Positions 28,486 through 37,583 of a DNA stretch of 64,000 bases are shown piece after piece; position 1 is the stretch's first letter; each line of letters starts with the position of its first letter. The notes below the pieces were generated by a model. That model was not told the origin of the DNA, did no database searches, and worked only from the letters and a program-made list of their open reading frames with translations. The stretch is taken from NCBI RefSeq assembly GCF_018130765.1, contig NZ_JAFCJZ010000005.1, positions 310,001 through 374,000 of the forward strand, written 5' to 3'. The stretch is from Bradyrhizobium iriomotense. GTDB taxonomy: Bacteria > Pseudomonadota > Alphaproteobacteria > Rhizobiales > Xanthobacteraceae. A program made the translations under genes and the position numbers.

Positions 28486-28715
28486 CGAACCCCGCAATCG
28501 GGGAGCCCGCCGCACCACGCGGCGCGCCCCCGCGGGCCTCGAAACAAGGTCGATCACATCGATCCGAAAGCAATGTTGTAGTCAACGCACAGCGACGACT
28601 TCGTGCAAAGACGAAAATGTTCGTTCGATCAACACTGCGGACTCCGCACAGGCATGCACATGTCTCGCGTGCGGGCCGAAACGTTCCCGGCGTCGCTTTC
28701 TCAAGGAGATGTTCA

Positions 28716-28943
28716 ATGACGACACTGAAGCTCTTGTCGGCCGGATTCGTGGTCGCAGCCATGATTGCCTCCCCGGCGATGGCCCGCGAAGGCAGCGCGA
28801 AGCGCACAAATGTCGACGCCTATGCGTCGGCCCAGCGCGTTCCGGTCTCTTCCAAGCGCGGCTGCGCCCGTGCTCCCGACGTCGGCGCGTACGCAACCGC
28901 TCCATGGCGCCGGCCGCCCTGCGAGCCGACGTCGGGCTACTGA
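28716..28943 (+). CDS. Small secreted protein, paralogue of the one at 41174
   Basis: A 75-residue protein with a strong AAGGAG site 8 bases before ATG 28716 and a signal peptide ending in SPAMA near residue 23. The mature part ends in a block with CARAPDVGAYATAPW and PCEP. The protein at 41174-41422 has the same plan: MTT.KLLS signal, AREx junction, C.PAPRVGAFATAPW, then PCEP. The two Cys residues are conserved between copies, suggesting a disulfide. A perfect hairpin follows at 29028. Family function unknown. Confidence 0.68.
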   Translation: MTTLKLLSAGFVVAAMIASPAMAREGSAKRTNVDAYASAQRVPVSSKRGCARAPDVGAYATAPWRRPPCEPTSGY

Positions 28944-29413
28944 GCTCGCGAACCGGAGCAAGTCCGGTTGACGCCGACTGGAAGTTGATCGTCTCAACGT
29001 TCCGGATTTCGACCTCTCGGCGGAAGGAAGAACGGCGGCTCACGATCAGGCCGCCGTTCTTGCGACTACCATATGTCTCTCTGAAGCAATTGTGCTCTGG
29101 CGTTCTTGCGCTGACGCTTCTCCGCTATGTGAGTAAATGATGCTTCCATTGATGGCATCAGGCTCCATTCGATCGTCTCTCATTGTGACACACTCCATAC
29201 GGCCGTCACGAATTCGTGTATCGAACACGAGCGCGTCGGGTGCCAGCATCGACGGTGAACGAAGCGCCGGCGACTGAGCGGGCGTTCTTGATACGCCGAC
29301 GACCTCCCCTATACGACACCTCAAGCGCCTTCTACGCTTTCCAAATTCTTGCCAAGGGTCGGTGATCTCAAGGGCGGTCTGGTAATTTCCCCCGGATCAC
29401 AGCAGCAAAGTTG
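28944..29413. other. Intergenic region, 470 bases
   Basis: Apart from the hairpin at 29028-29061 and the upstream region of regulator C, nothing gene-like is supported. A leftward open frame at 29046-29324 has no ribosome site and no recognisable protein features. Confidence 0.4.
29028..29061 (+). terminator. Perfect 12-bp hairpin, probable terminator
   Basis: AAGAACGGCGGC at 29028-29039 pairs with GCCGCCGTTCTT at 29050-29061 across a 10-base loop, 84 bases after the small secreted gene. It has only two T residues at its foot, so it may be a weak or Rho-assisted terminator or an RNA-stabilising element. Confidence 0.55.
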
Positions 29414-32320
29414 ATGCACGGACCCTCTATGTCATCGCCGGTTGATCGCACCTACTCTTTTGGACATTGGCTGATCGATTGCCAACGGAGAGAGCTGAGA
29501 TACGACAACGTCGCGATACCGATCGGAAGCCGCGCGTTCGAAATTCTCGAGAAGCTAGTCAGCTCGGCGGGTCTCCTCGTCACCAAGGACGATTTGATCG
29601 GAAGCGTCTGGCCGGGCCTGACCGTCGAGGACAACACTCTCCAGGTTCATATTTCGGCTGTCCGCAAGGCGCTCGGTGAGGACCGCAATCTGCTCAAGAC
29701 GGTTTCGGGCCGCGGATATACCCTCGGCGGGACCTGGCGAAGCGGGCATTTGGATCACCCGGCAGCTGCACCCGTCACGGTGCCTGCCGATGCGTCTTTT
29801 TCCAGCAACCTGCCGAGCATCCGCGCGCCTCTCATCGGTCGCGAGGATTATCTGAGCGAATTGGCTGATGTGTTGTCCGCATATCGGGCCGTGACTCTCG
29901 TCGGCCCCGGCGGCATCGGAAAGACGAAGCTGGCCATCGAGCTCGCGCGCCGCGTGGCGTCCTCCTTCAACGATTCCGTGGCGCTGGTCGAGCTCGCGAC
30001 CCTGCAAGATGCGGTGGGCGCCGCATCTGCGACTGCCCGTGCACTCAAGCTCGCCTCGAATGACAAGGAAGTGTCACCCGCAAGCATTGCTCGAGCCATT
30101 GGGACGTGCCGCTTGCTTCTGGTCCTGGACAATTGCGAGCATGTGATCGAAGCCGCCGCACAAATCGCCAGTGCCGTGCTTCGCTATTGTCCAAACGTCA
30201 CCCTTCTTGCGACCAGCCGCGAAAGCCTCCGCATCGACGGCGAATACGTTGCGGCCATTCCGCCACTGTCGGTCCCTGGTCCCGATACCCGCGATCCCGA
30301 TCTGCTGCTCCGGGAAAGCGCCGTGCAGCTGTTCGTCGCGAGAACGCGAGCGTTGCGCACAAGCTTCGTTGCGGGCGCAGCCGAGCTTCAGAAGATAGCC
30401 GCCATCTGTCGTCGGCTCGACGGAATTCCGCTCGCATTGGAGTTTGCCGCAGCCCGGGCCGCCAATCTCGGGGTGGACACCGTGCTGCTTCGCCTGGACA
30501 AGCGCTTCGAGCTCCTGAGCGGCGGCCGCCGCGACCAGTTGCCGCGACACCAGACGCTGCGGGCGACATTGGACTGGAGCTACGACCTCCTGCCGCCGGC
30601 AGAACAGAACCTGCTTTGCCGGCTCGCGATGTTCCCCGCCGGCTTCACGCTCAATGCGGCCATCGCGATGATGGATGACACCTTGTCGCGGTCGGATGTT
30701 ATCGAAACCCTGTTCAATCTGGTTGGAAAATCGCTCGTCTCATTGGACCCCTCATTCGAGGGACGATGGCGCCTGCTGGAGAGCACGCGTGCTTATGCGC
30801 TGGAGAAGCTGACAGATGCAGGTCTCGTCGAGCAGGTCGCCAGACGGCAGGCTGGCTTTCTCAGGCAGATCATTGCGCCACTCGGCGACAACTCGCCCGC
30901 TCCCGACGACATCTCCCGTTTCGCGCAGGAGATCGGAAACGTGCATGCGGCGATCGATTGGGCGTTCTCGCCCGGTGGCGATACTGCGCTTGGCATCGAG
31001 CTGACGGCCGGCTTCGTTCCGGTCTGGATGCAGCTATTGTCCTTCGTGGAATGCTCGACGCGGATCGAGTACGCGCTTGCGCATTTCAGCCCCGAGTTCA
31101 CCTGTGTTCCAAAACTCAAGGCGCAGCTCTATGTCGCGCTGGGATTCGCACTGCTCAACACCACGGGGTCGGCGGATCGCATGAAGGCGGCCCTGAGCAT
31201 CGGTCTCGCGCTCGCCGAAGAATTGTCCGATCTCGAGCTTCAGCTCAAGGCGGTCTGGACGTTGTGGAGCTACAACCTCAACTCCGGCCAATACGCCGAG
31301 GCCAAGGAGGTCGGCGAGCGCTACCTCGAGATCGCGCTGCGCACCGGAAATCCCGCCAACGAGACGGTAGGCCGTCGCCTGATCGGCGCCGCCACCCATT
31401 TCTTCGGCGCGCAAGAGGATGCACGGCGCGAACTGACCCTGTCGCTGGACCATGCGGCTCATGGATTGGACGGCGGCGCGAACCAGATGTGGTTTCTGCT
31501 CAACCAGAGCGTCCTCGCCAAGGCGATGCTGGCCCGCGTGCTGCTGTTGCAGGGAAAGATCGGCCAGAGCAGATCCCTTGCCGCCGAGTGTCTCCAGGAG
31601 GCGCAGCGCGAGAAGGACAAGCTTGCAATCGCCTACGCACTTCGAAACGCGGTCTGTCCGATCGCGCTGATGACGCATGATCTTGCCGCCGCCGATCAGG
31701 CGATAGCGTCGCTTCTCGAGCTCGTCACACGCGAGGGAATTGCTTTCTGGACCAGCTGGACGTCATGCCTGAGGGGGCAATTGCTGATTCTGCAAGGCAA
31801 GCACGACGACGGAATTGCGCTGCTGCGCAGCGGCCTGAGCGCTCGGAGCGAGAACGGATGGCTGATGCGCAATCCGGAATTTCTCGGATCGCTCGCCGAA
31901 GGCCTGCTCGCGAGCGGCGAGGCAGCACAGGCGCTGGCCGCGGTGGAAGAGGCCCTGACCATATCGCGGCAAGGGTGGCAATTATGGTGCCTTGCCGATC
32001 TCTTGCGGATCAAGGCCGAGATTCTCCTGGCCAATGCCCCATCCGATTTGTCGCGGGCCGAGGTGCTGTTCGCCGAGGGATTGTCCATCGCCAGAGACCA
32101 GCAATGCCGCTTCTACGAGCTGAAGGTTGCGGCAGCGTGGGCAGGGATCATGGCGAGATCGAACCGTCAGCAGACGGCGCTTGACCTCGTCGGTCCGGTC
32201 AGCGCCCTGTTCGACCAGGAGATCGATCTTCCCGCACTTGCCTTTGCCCGCGCTCTCGCTGAAATACCGGGCATCTCGACACGCAACGGCGACAGTCCTG
32301 CGTCTTGCACCTGCCACTAA
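29414..32320 (+). CDS. Winged-helix/P-loop NTPase/TPR transcriptional regulator (copy C)
   Basis: A 968-residue paralogue of copies A and B. The winged helix lies at about residues 14-108 (FGHWLIDCQRRELRYDN, WPGLTVEDNTLQVHI). Walker A GPGGIGKT is at 164-171, Walker B is LLLVLDNCEHVIE, the sensor is ATSRESLRIDGEY and the GxP block is RLDGIPLALEFAAARA. A helical TPR-type C-terminus ends in a Cys pair (SCTCH). ATG 29414 is used; TTG 29411 and ATG 29429 are alternatives. It ends 20 bases from the convergent gene at 32341. The neighbouring small secreted genes are possible targets, which is inference. Confidence 0.85.
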   Translation: MHGPSMSSPVDRTYSFGHWLIDCQRRELRYDNVAIPIGSRAFEILEKLVSSAGLLVTKDDLIGSVWPGLTVEDNTLQVHISAVRKALGEDRNLLKTVSGRGYTLGGTWRSGHLDHPAAAPVTVPADASFSSNLPSIRAPLIGREDYLSELADVLSAYRAVTLVGPGGIGKTKLAIELARRVASSFNDSVALVELATLQDAVGAASATARALKLASNDKEVSPASIARAIGTCRLLLVLDNCEHVIEAAAQIASAVLRYCPNVTLLATSRESLRIDGEYVAAIPPLSVPGPDTRDPDLLLRESAVQLFVARTRALRTSFVAGAAELQKIAAICRRLDGIPLALEFAAARAANLGVDTVLLRLDKRFELLSGGRRDQLPRHQTLRATLDWSYDLLPPAEQNLLCRLAMFPAGFTLNAAIAMMDDTLSRSDVIETLFNLVGKSLVSLDPSFEGRWRLLESTRAYALEKLTDAGLVEQVARRQAGFLRQIIAPLGDNSPAPDDISRFAQEIGNVHAAIDWAFSPGGDTALGIELTAGFVPVWMQLLSFVECSTRIEYALAHFSPEFTCVPKLKAQLYVALGFALLNTTGSADRMKAALSIGLALAEELSDLELQLKAVWTLWSYNLNSGQYAEAKEVGERYLEIALRTGNPANETVGRRLIGAATHFFGAQEDARRELTLSLDHAAHGLDGGANQMWFLLNQSVLAKAMLARVLLLQGKIGQSRSLAAECLQEAQREKDKLAIAYALRNAVCPIALMTHDLAAADQAIASLLELVTREGIAFWTSWTSCLRGQLLILQGKHDDGIALLRSGLSARSENGWLMRNPEFLGSLAEGLLASGEAAQALAAVEEALTISRQGWQLWCLADLLRIKAEILLANAPSDLSRAEVLFAEGLSIARDQQCRFYELKVAAAWAGIMARSNRQQTALDLVGPVSALFDQEIDLPALAFARALAEIPGISTRNGDSPASCTCH

Positions 32321-32340
32321 GGTTCGAACCGCTATCCACC

Positions 32341-33048
32341 TCAGCATCCCGGCGGCAGGATCGGCGACACGCCCGGCGTTGGCGCCGCGCCTGAGGCGTT
32401 GGCGGGCAACACAGTTGCAGGCTCCGCCAGATTCATCGAGACCCCTTCCGCGCAAGCCGAACTATTCGGGCTGGGTACGACGGCGGCGCTCGGGTCGATG
32501 CCCGTGCCGCCGGCGCCGCTGGCGTCTGCCTGAATCGTGCCAGGCGCGGGGCTCGCGGCCACTTGCGGGATCGACAACGGCAGAGATGCAGCGCTCGTGA
32601 CCTCTCCTCCCGGCGTCGAGCTGCATGCGACCGTCGCACCTGTTCCTGCGGGCGCAGCTGAGGAAATCGTTCCGATGGCGCTGCTGTTCTGTCCCATGAT
32701 CGGCAACAACGGAGCCGCGATGCCCGGTGGTGAAAGGCCCGTGGACGATACGGTCGGAGTCGCCGGCACCGGCGTTTGTGATGACGACGGTGGAGCGCAG
32801 ACCACCACCGTCCCCGGCGTCGTCGGATCCGAGGCGAGCGGAACGGGCGCCAGGGTCGTATCCGGAGCACCTGACACCGTCGTTGCGGAAAACGGCCCGG
32901 GACTGTTGAGCGGTGAGATCACGATCGCGCCCGGCACCGTCGGCAGATCCATTGCCGTGCTACCGGTCGTTGCGACCTGTGCCTGAACCGGGGAGTAGCC
33001 CAGCAGCAGAGCCAACATCGTCGCGAGCGCGATCCGCTTCATCGCCAT
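32341..33048 (-). CDS. Secreted Pro/Ser/Thr/Ala-rich low-complexity protein
   Basis: A 235-residue protein with a Sec signal peptide (MAMKRIALATMLALLLG, cut after VQA near residue 23). The rest is low complexity, rich in Pro, Ser, Thr, Ala and Gly, with a few Cys residues (VVVCAPP, VACSST, SACAEG, PPGC) that might pair. No domain recognised. It starts four bases after the RND adaptor stop, so it is the last gene of that operon. The partial protein at 3-143 has similar composition and is also next to an RND adaptor. Start may be 33048 or the ATG at 33042. Function unknown. Confidence 0.65.
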   Translation of the reverse strand: MAMKRIALATMLALLLGYSPVQAQVATTGSTAMDLPTVPGAIVISPLNSPGPFSATTVSGAPDTTLAPVPLASDPTTPGTVVVCAPPSSSQTPVPATPTVSSTGLSPPGIAAPLLPIMGQNSSAIGTISSAAPAGTGATVACSSTPGGEVTSAASLPLSIPQVAASPAPGTIQADASGAGGTGIDPSAAVVPSPNSSACAEGVSMNLAEPATVLPANASGAAPTPGVSPILPPGC

Positions 33049-33052
33049 GGTC

Positions 33053-34324
33053 CTAGCTCGTCTCGGTCTTGCGAACGGTGACCTTGCTGCCCTCCGCCAG
33101 ATTGACCGCAGGATTGAGCACGACCTGGTCGCCGGGCTGCACGCCGTCGCGCACTTCCACCGTGGTGCCGAAATCCCGGGAGATCGAGACCTGCTGAAAA
33201 TGAACCGTGCCGTTGCGCACGACCACGACATGGAGACCGTTCTGATCGAACACGAGCGCGTCGGACGGGATCGTCATCGATGCCGTCCTGCGCGGGATCA
33301 ATAATTCGACCGTGCAATAGATGCCCGGACTGAGCAGGCCGTCGGGATTGGGAACGTCGATCTCGGTCAGCAGCGTCCGGCTCCCCGGCTGCAGCGCGGT
33401 TGCGATCCGCGTGACCTTGCCCGCAAATGTCCGCCCCGGAATCTCGGGGACGCGGATGTCCGCTTCAACGCCCGGAGCAACGCCGAAAGCCTCATCCTGA
33501 GGCACGAACACCTGGGTTCGGATCACATCGGAATGCATCATCGTGAACATGAAGGTTGACCCGGCCTGCACCAAGCTGCCATTGTCGACGTTGCGCTGCG
33601 TGACCACGCCGTCGAACGGCGCCACCACGCGCTGGTAGGACTTCTCCTGCTGGAGCACGCGGATCTGCGCCTCCTGCGCAACGATGTTCGACTGGGCGAC
33701 ACCCACCGCGCCCTGCTGCGCGCGCAGGGTGAGACGATCGTTGTCGCCCTGTTGCGCCGTCAACCAGCCCTGCTTGACGAGGTTGCTGTCGCGCGAATTG
33801 GTGACGTCGGCGAGCTCCCGGCTTGCCTGCGCCTGCTGAAGCGCGGCCTGGTCCTGGGCGAGCGTTGCCTGCGCCTGCGCGATCTGCTGATCCAGCTCCG
33901 GCGCGGTGATCTGCACGAGGAGATCGCCCTTCTTGACCCGATCGCCGATATCGACGTAGCGCTTCTCGATATAGCCGCTGGTCCGCGCAAAGATGTTGGC
34001 CGCCTCGAACGCGGTCGTCGTCGCCGGCAGGCTCACCTTCATGACGTCGCCGCTGGGCTTGACCGTCGCGATCCGAACCTCGGGAATGTTGGTTCGAGCC
34101 TGCTCTGCCACTGCAGCGACGTCACGCGCGGCCTCGTAGTGCCGCCAGCCGCCGATGCCGAGACCGCCCGCAAGCAGCAGGAGCACGCCGCCCCCGAGCA
34201 GCGCACCGCCGAAACGGCGTCCGGATCGTGCGCCCTTGCCCGGCAGCTCCACGATCCGGAGGCTTTCCGCCCCGGGGCGGTCACTTGCCTCGTCGTCACT
34301 GCTCCTTGCGCGAACGTCACTCAT
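33053..34324 (-). CDS. RND efflux periplasmic adaptor subunit
   Basis: A 423-residue membrane fusion protein. It has an unusually long, charged N-terminal cytoplasmic tail of about 37 residues, then an inner-membrane anchor at about 38-59 (GGALLGGGVLLLLAGGLGIGG). The lipoyl half (GDRVKKGDLLVQITAPELD) is followed by an Ala/Gln-rich coiled-coil hairpin at about 140-205, then the second half (VVAPFDGVVTQRNVDNGSLV) and the barrel. Its start overlaps the pump stop by four bases (ATGA). The presence of only one adaptor and no outer-membrane channel suggests use of a shared TolC. Confidence 0.92.
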   Translation of the reverse strand: MSDVRARSSDDEASDRPGAESLRIVELPGKGARSGRRFGGALLGGGVLLLLAGGLGIGGWRHYEAARDVAAVAEQARTNIPEVRIATVKPSGDVMKVSLPATTTAFEAANIFARTSGYIEKRYVDIGDRVKKGDLLVQITAPELDQQIAQAQATLAQDQAALQQAQASRELADVTNSRDSNLVKQGWLTAQQGDNDRLTLRAQQGAVGVAQSNIVAQEAQIRVLQQEKSYQRVVAPFDGVVTQRNVDNGSLVQAGSTFMFTMMHSDVIRTQVFVPQDEAFGVAPGVEADIRVPEIPGRTFAGKVTRIATALQPGSRTLLTEIDVPNPDGLLSPGIYCTVELLIPRRTASMTIPSDALVFDQNGLHVVVVRNGTVHFQQVSISRDFGTTVEVRDGVQPGDQVVLNPAVNLAEGSKVTVRKTETS

Positions 34325-37300
34325 TCCGGTTGCTCCTCGAATACGCCGTGGCGAGGCTTGCCGTCGTTGCCCTTGCGCAGCATCGCGAAGAGATAAGGCA
34401 CGATCAGCAAGGTGGTCGGGGTTGCGAACAGCAGGCCGCCGATGACCGCCCGCGCGAGCGCTGCATTCTGCTCCTCGCCGGGCCCGCCGATCGCCATCGG
34501 GATCATGCCCACGATCATCGCCGCCGCAGTCATCAGCACGGGGCGGATTCGTGTCCGCCCCGCGCTCAGCGCCGCCTGGAAGGCCGAATGTCCCTTCAAC
34601 TGCTCGTCACGCGCGAAAGTCACGAGCAGGATGGAATTTGCGGAGGCAACGCCGATCGCCATGATGGCGCCCATCAGCGACGGCACGTTCAGTGTCGTCC
34701 CAGTGATGGACAGCATCGTCACGATGCCGCAGAATGTCGCCGGCAGCGCCAGGATGACGACGAAGGGATCGCCGAAGTTCTGGTAGTTCACGACCATCAG
34801 CAGGTAGACGAGGATCGCCGCGAACAGCAGTCCTAACCCGAGATCGCGGAACGACTGATGCATGCTCTGGATCTGTCCCAGAACCTGAATCGAATTGCCC
34901 GGCTGGAGCTGCTTCTGCAGGGTGGACGTCACCTTCTCGATGTCGGCCGCGACGCTGCCGAGATCACGGCCCTGCACGCTCGCATAGACGTCGTACACGG
35001 GCTGGACATTGGCCTGGTTCGAATTGGTCGGAACAGTGCCCCGTTTGAAGGTCGCGACATTGCTGAGCAGGCCGGGCACCGTCTGCCCGCTTGCGGCAAG
35101 CGAGGCCGACACCGGCGTGTTGCCCAGGGCGTTCAGCGAGTTGGCCCTGTACTCCGGCGTCTGCACGGCCAGGTAATAGGGAATGCCTGACGCCGGATCC
35201 GTCCAGAAATTCGGCGAGACCTGCGCGGACGATGAGAGGCTGACATTGATGTTGGTCGCGACCGTGCTCGCATTGAGGCCGAGTTGCGCGGCTCGGGTGC
35301 GGTCGATGTCCGCGTAGAATGCGGGAGCATCGACCTCCTGCTGCAGATGCGCGTCGACCACGCCGGGAATCGCGGCAAGGCTCTTCTGCAGCTCCTTGGC
35401 GACCACCAGATTGTTGTTGCCGTAACCGACCGTGCGGACATCGATCTGCGCCGGGAGACCGAAGTTCAGGATCTGCGTGACGATATCGGCCGCCTGGAAA
35501 TAGAAGGTGTCCTCCGGGAACGACGTTGGCAGCACCTGTCGCAGCTTCCTGATGTAATCTGCGGTCGGCTTGTGCCCTTCCTTCAGCGACACGAGGATGG
35601 TGCCGTCGTTCACCCCGATCGTTGAGCCGTCCGTGAAAGCAAGGTTATAGGGCCGCGCCGGCAGGCCGATATTGTCGACGATCAGCGCCCGGTCGCGCTC
35701 CGGAATGACGTCGCGGATCTTGTCCTCGACCGCCTGGAAGATCGCTTCCGTCCGCTCGATCCGCGTGCCCGCGGGGGCGCGAACATGGAGCTGGATCTGG
35801 CCGCCGTCGATCAGGGGATAGAAGTCCCGGCCGACATAGGCGAACAAGGTGGCTCCGAGCGCCAGCACCAGCACGGCGACGACGGGGATGATCACGCGGT
35901 GCCGCAGCAATTTCAGCAGGAGATCGGAATAGCCATCGCGCATTCGCTCGAAGCCGCGCTCGAACGCCGCAGAGGCGCGCGCGAAGATGTTTGACGGGCG
36001 CTCGCCCTCGCCATGACGCCGTTCGCTCTTCAGCAGCAGGCCAATGGTGATCGGCGTCAGTGTCCGCGACAGCCCGTAGGACGCCAGCATCGCGAACACC
36101 ACGGCGAGGCCAAGAGGTGTGAACAGGTACTTGGCCGGGCCCTCCAGGAATACGACCGAGGTGAACACGCAGCTGATCGCGAGTGTCGAGACCAGCGTCG
36201 GAATGGCGATTTCGGCGGCCCCGTGCAGGGTCGCGTCCGGCAGCGGCATGCCCTCCTCGGTCCAGAGCCGGTGCGTATTCTCGATCGTCACGGTCGAATC
36301 GTCGACGAGAATACCGACCGCAAGGGCAAGGCCGCCGAGCGTCATCGTGTTGAGGGTCTCGCCGAGGAAATACAGGACGATCAGCGAGGACAGCATCGCC
36401 AGCGGGATCGAGATCAGGACGACCAGCGTCGATCGCCACGATCCCAGGAACACCAGGATCATCAGCGCCGTCAGGCCGGCCGCGATCGCGCCTTCGCGCA
36501 GCACGCCATCGACCGAGTGGGTGACGAAGACCGACTGGTCGAACAGCTCGTTGATCTTTAGCCCCGCCGGAGCAGAAGCGCGGATTGATGCCAACGCGTG
36601 CTTCACGCCGTTGACGACGGCGAGCGTGGAGGCATTGCCGTTCTTGATGACGCTGAGCAGGACGGCGCGGTGGCCGTCCTCGCGCACGATGTTCTGCTGG
36701 ACCTGGGCGCCGTCGCGGACCTGGGCGACGTCCTTCAGGAAGATCGTGGCCCCGTTCGCGAACTTGACCGGGATCATGTTGAGATCCTGGATCGTCGCCG
36801 GCGTCGCGTTGGTGCGAACGGTGTACTGGGTGTCCCCGATCTTGGTCGTGCCGGTCGGCAGCGTCAGGTTCTGGGTGTTCACCGCGTTGACGATGTCGAG
36901 CGGCGTCAATCCGCGCGACAGCAGCTTGTTCGGATCGATGTCGACCATGATCTGGCGGTATTTGCCGCCGGCAGGCGTGGGCAAGGTCACGCCCGGAACG
37001 GGAGCCAGCTGCTGGCGGACCCGGTAGATGCCGAAATCGTAGAGCTGCTGCTCATTCAGGCTGTTCGATTCGAGGCTGAGCTGGAGCACCGGCACGCTCG
37101 ATGCATTGAACTGCACGATGATCGGCGGCTGGATGCCCGGTGGCATCAGGGCACGGATGGCATTGGTCGCCGAGACGATCTGCGAGATCGCGAGATCGAG
37201 ATTGACGTCCGGCTGGAAGTAGATCTTCTGAACCGACAGGCCGTTGAGGGTCTGCGCCTCGATATTCTTGATGCCGCTGACATTGGCGCTGATCGAATAC

Positions 37301-37503
37301 TGGCTGTAGGTGCTGACGCGCTGCTCCATCTCCGGCGTCGAGAGGCCGGTGTAGCTCCAGATGACCGTGACGACGGGGATCTGGATCTCCGGGAAAATGT
37401 CCGTCGGCATCGAGCGGATCGCGATGCCGCCGAGGAACAGGATCAGCGCCGCAAGCACATAGAATGTATGCGGAAGCCGCAGCGCGAAGCGAACAATTCC
37501 CAT
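34321..37503 (-). CDS. RND efflux pump, second system
   Basis: A 1060-residue inner-membrane RND transporter. TM1 lies at about 10-30 (PHTFYVLAALILFLGGIAI). The TM4 proton-relay pair is Asp401-Asp402 in GILVDDSTVTIEN. The TM7 to TM12 half includes IMAIGVASANSILLV, where the usual charged Lys/Asn pattern is altered (ASANS rather than KNA/KNG). The Glu/Asp-Lys relay in TM10 therefore differs from the first pump at 1333-4473. This altered motif is common in the soil-bacterial branch related to CusA/NolG-like and MdtB-like pumps. Coupled with the downstream adaptor; 80 bases after the sigma factor gene. Substrate unknown. Confidence 0.92.
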   Translation of the reverse strand: MGIVRFALRLPHTFYVLAALILFLGGIAIRSMPTDIFPEIQIPVVTVIWSYTGLSTPEMEQRVSTYSQYSISANVSGIKNIEAQTLNGLSVQKIYFQPDVNLDLAISQIVSATNAIRALMPPGIQPPIIVQFNASSVPVLQLSLESNSLNEQQLYDFGIYRVRQQLAPVPGVTLPTPAGGKYRQIMVDIDPNKLLSRGLTPLDIVNAVNTQNLTLPTGTTKIGDTQYTVRTNATPATIQDLNMIPVKFANGATIFLKDVAQVRDGAQVQQNIVREDGHRAVLLSVIKNGNASTLAVVNGVKHALASIRASAPAGLKINELFDQSVFVTHSVDGVLREGAIAAGLTALMILVFLGSWRSTLVVLISIPLAMLSSLIVLYFLGETLNTMTLGGLALAVGILVDDSTVTIENTHRLWTEEGMPLPDATLHGAAEIAIPTLVSTLAISCVFTSVVFLEGPAKYLFTPLGLAVVFAMLASYGLSRTLTPITIGLLLKSERRHGEGERPSNIFARASAAFERGFERMRDGYSDLLLKLLRHRVIIPVVAVLVLALGATLFAYVGRDFYPLIDGGQIQLHVRAPAGTRIERTEAIFQAVEDKIRDVIPERDRALIVDNIGLPARPYNLAFTDGSTIGVNDGTILVSLKEGHKPTADYIRKLRQVLPTSFPEDTFYFQAADIVTQILNFGLPAQIDVRTVGYGNNNLVVAKELQKSLAAIPGVVDAHLQQEVDAPAFYADIDRTRAAQLGLNASTVATNINVSLSSSAQVSPNFWTDPASGIPYYLAVQTPEYRANSLNALGNTPVSASLAASGQTVPGLLSNVATFKRGTVPTNSNQANVQPVYDVYASVQGRDLGSVAADIEKVTSTLQKQLQPGNSIQVLGQIQSMHQSFRDLGLGLLFAAILVYLLMVVNYQNFGDPFVVILALPATFCGIVTMLSITGTTLNVPSLMGAIMAIGVASANSILLVTFARDEQLKGHSAFQAALSAGRTRIRPVLMTAAAMIVGMIPMAIGGPGEEQNAALARAVIGGLLFATPTTLLIVPYLFAMLRKGNDGKPRHGVFEEQPE

Positions 37504-37583
37504 GATGGTCTGCCTGGAGCAAAATTACGCGAGATCGTCGGACAGGTGAGGACGGCCGGGCCTCCGTTCAAATGAAAACGAAT

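Noticed and set aside
29046-29324. Possible 92-residue gene on the - strand
   Set aside because: No ribosome site, overlaps the hairpin at 29028-29061, and composition is not protein-like.
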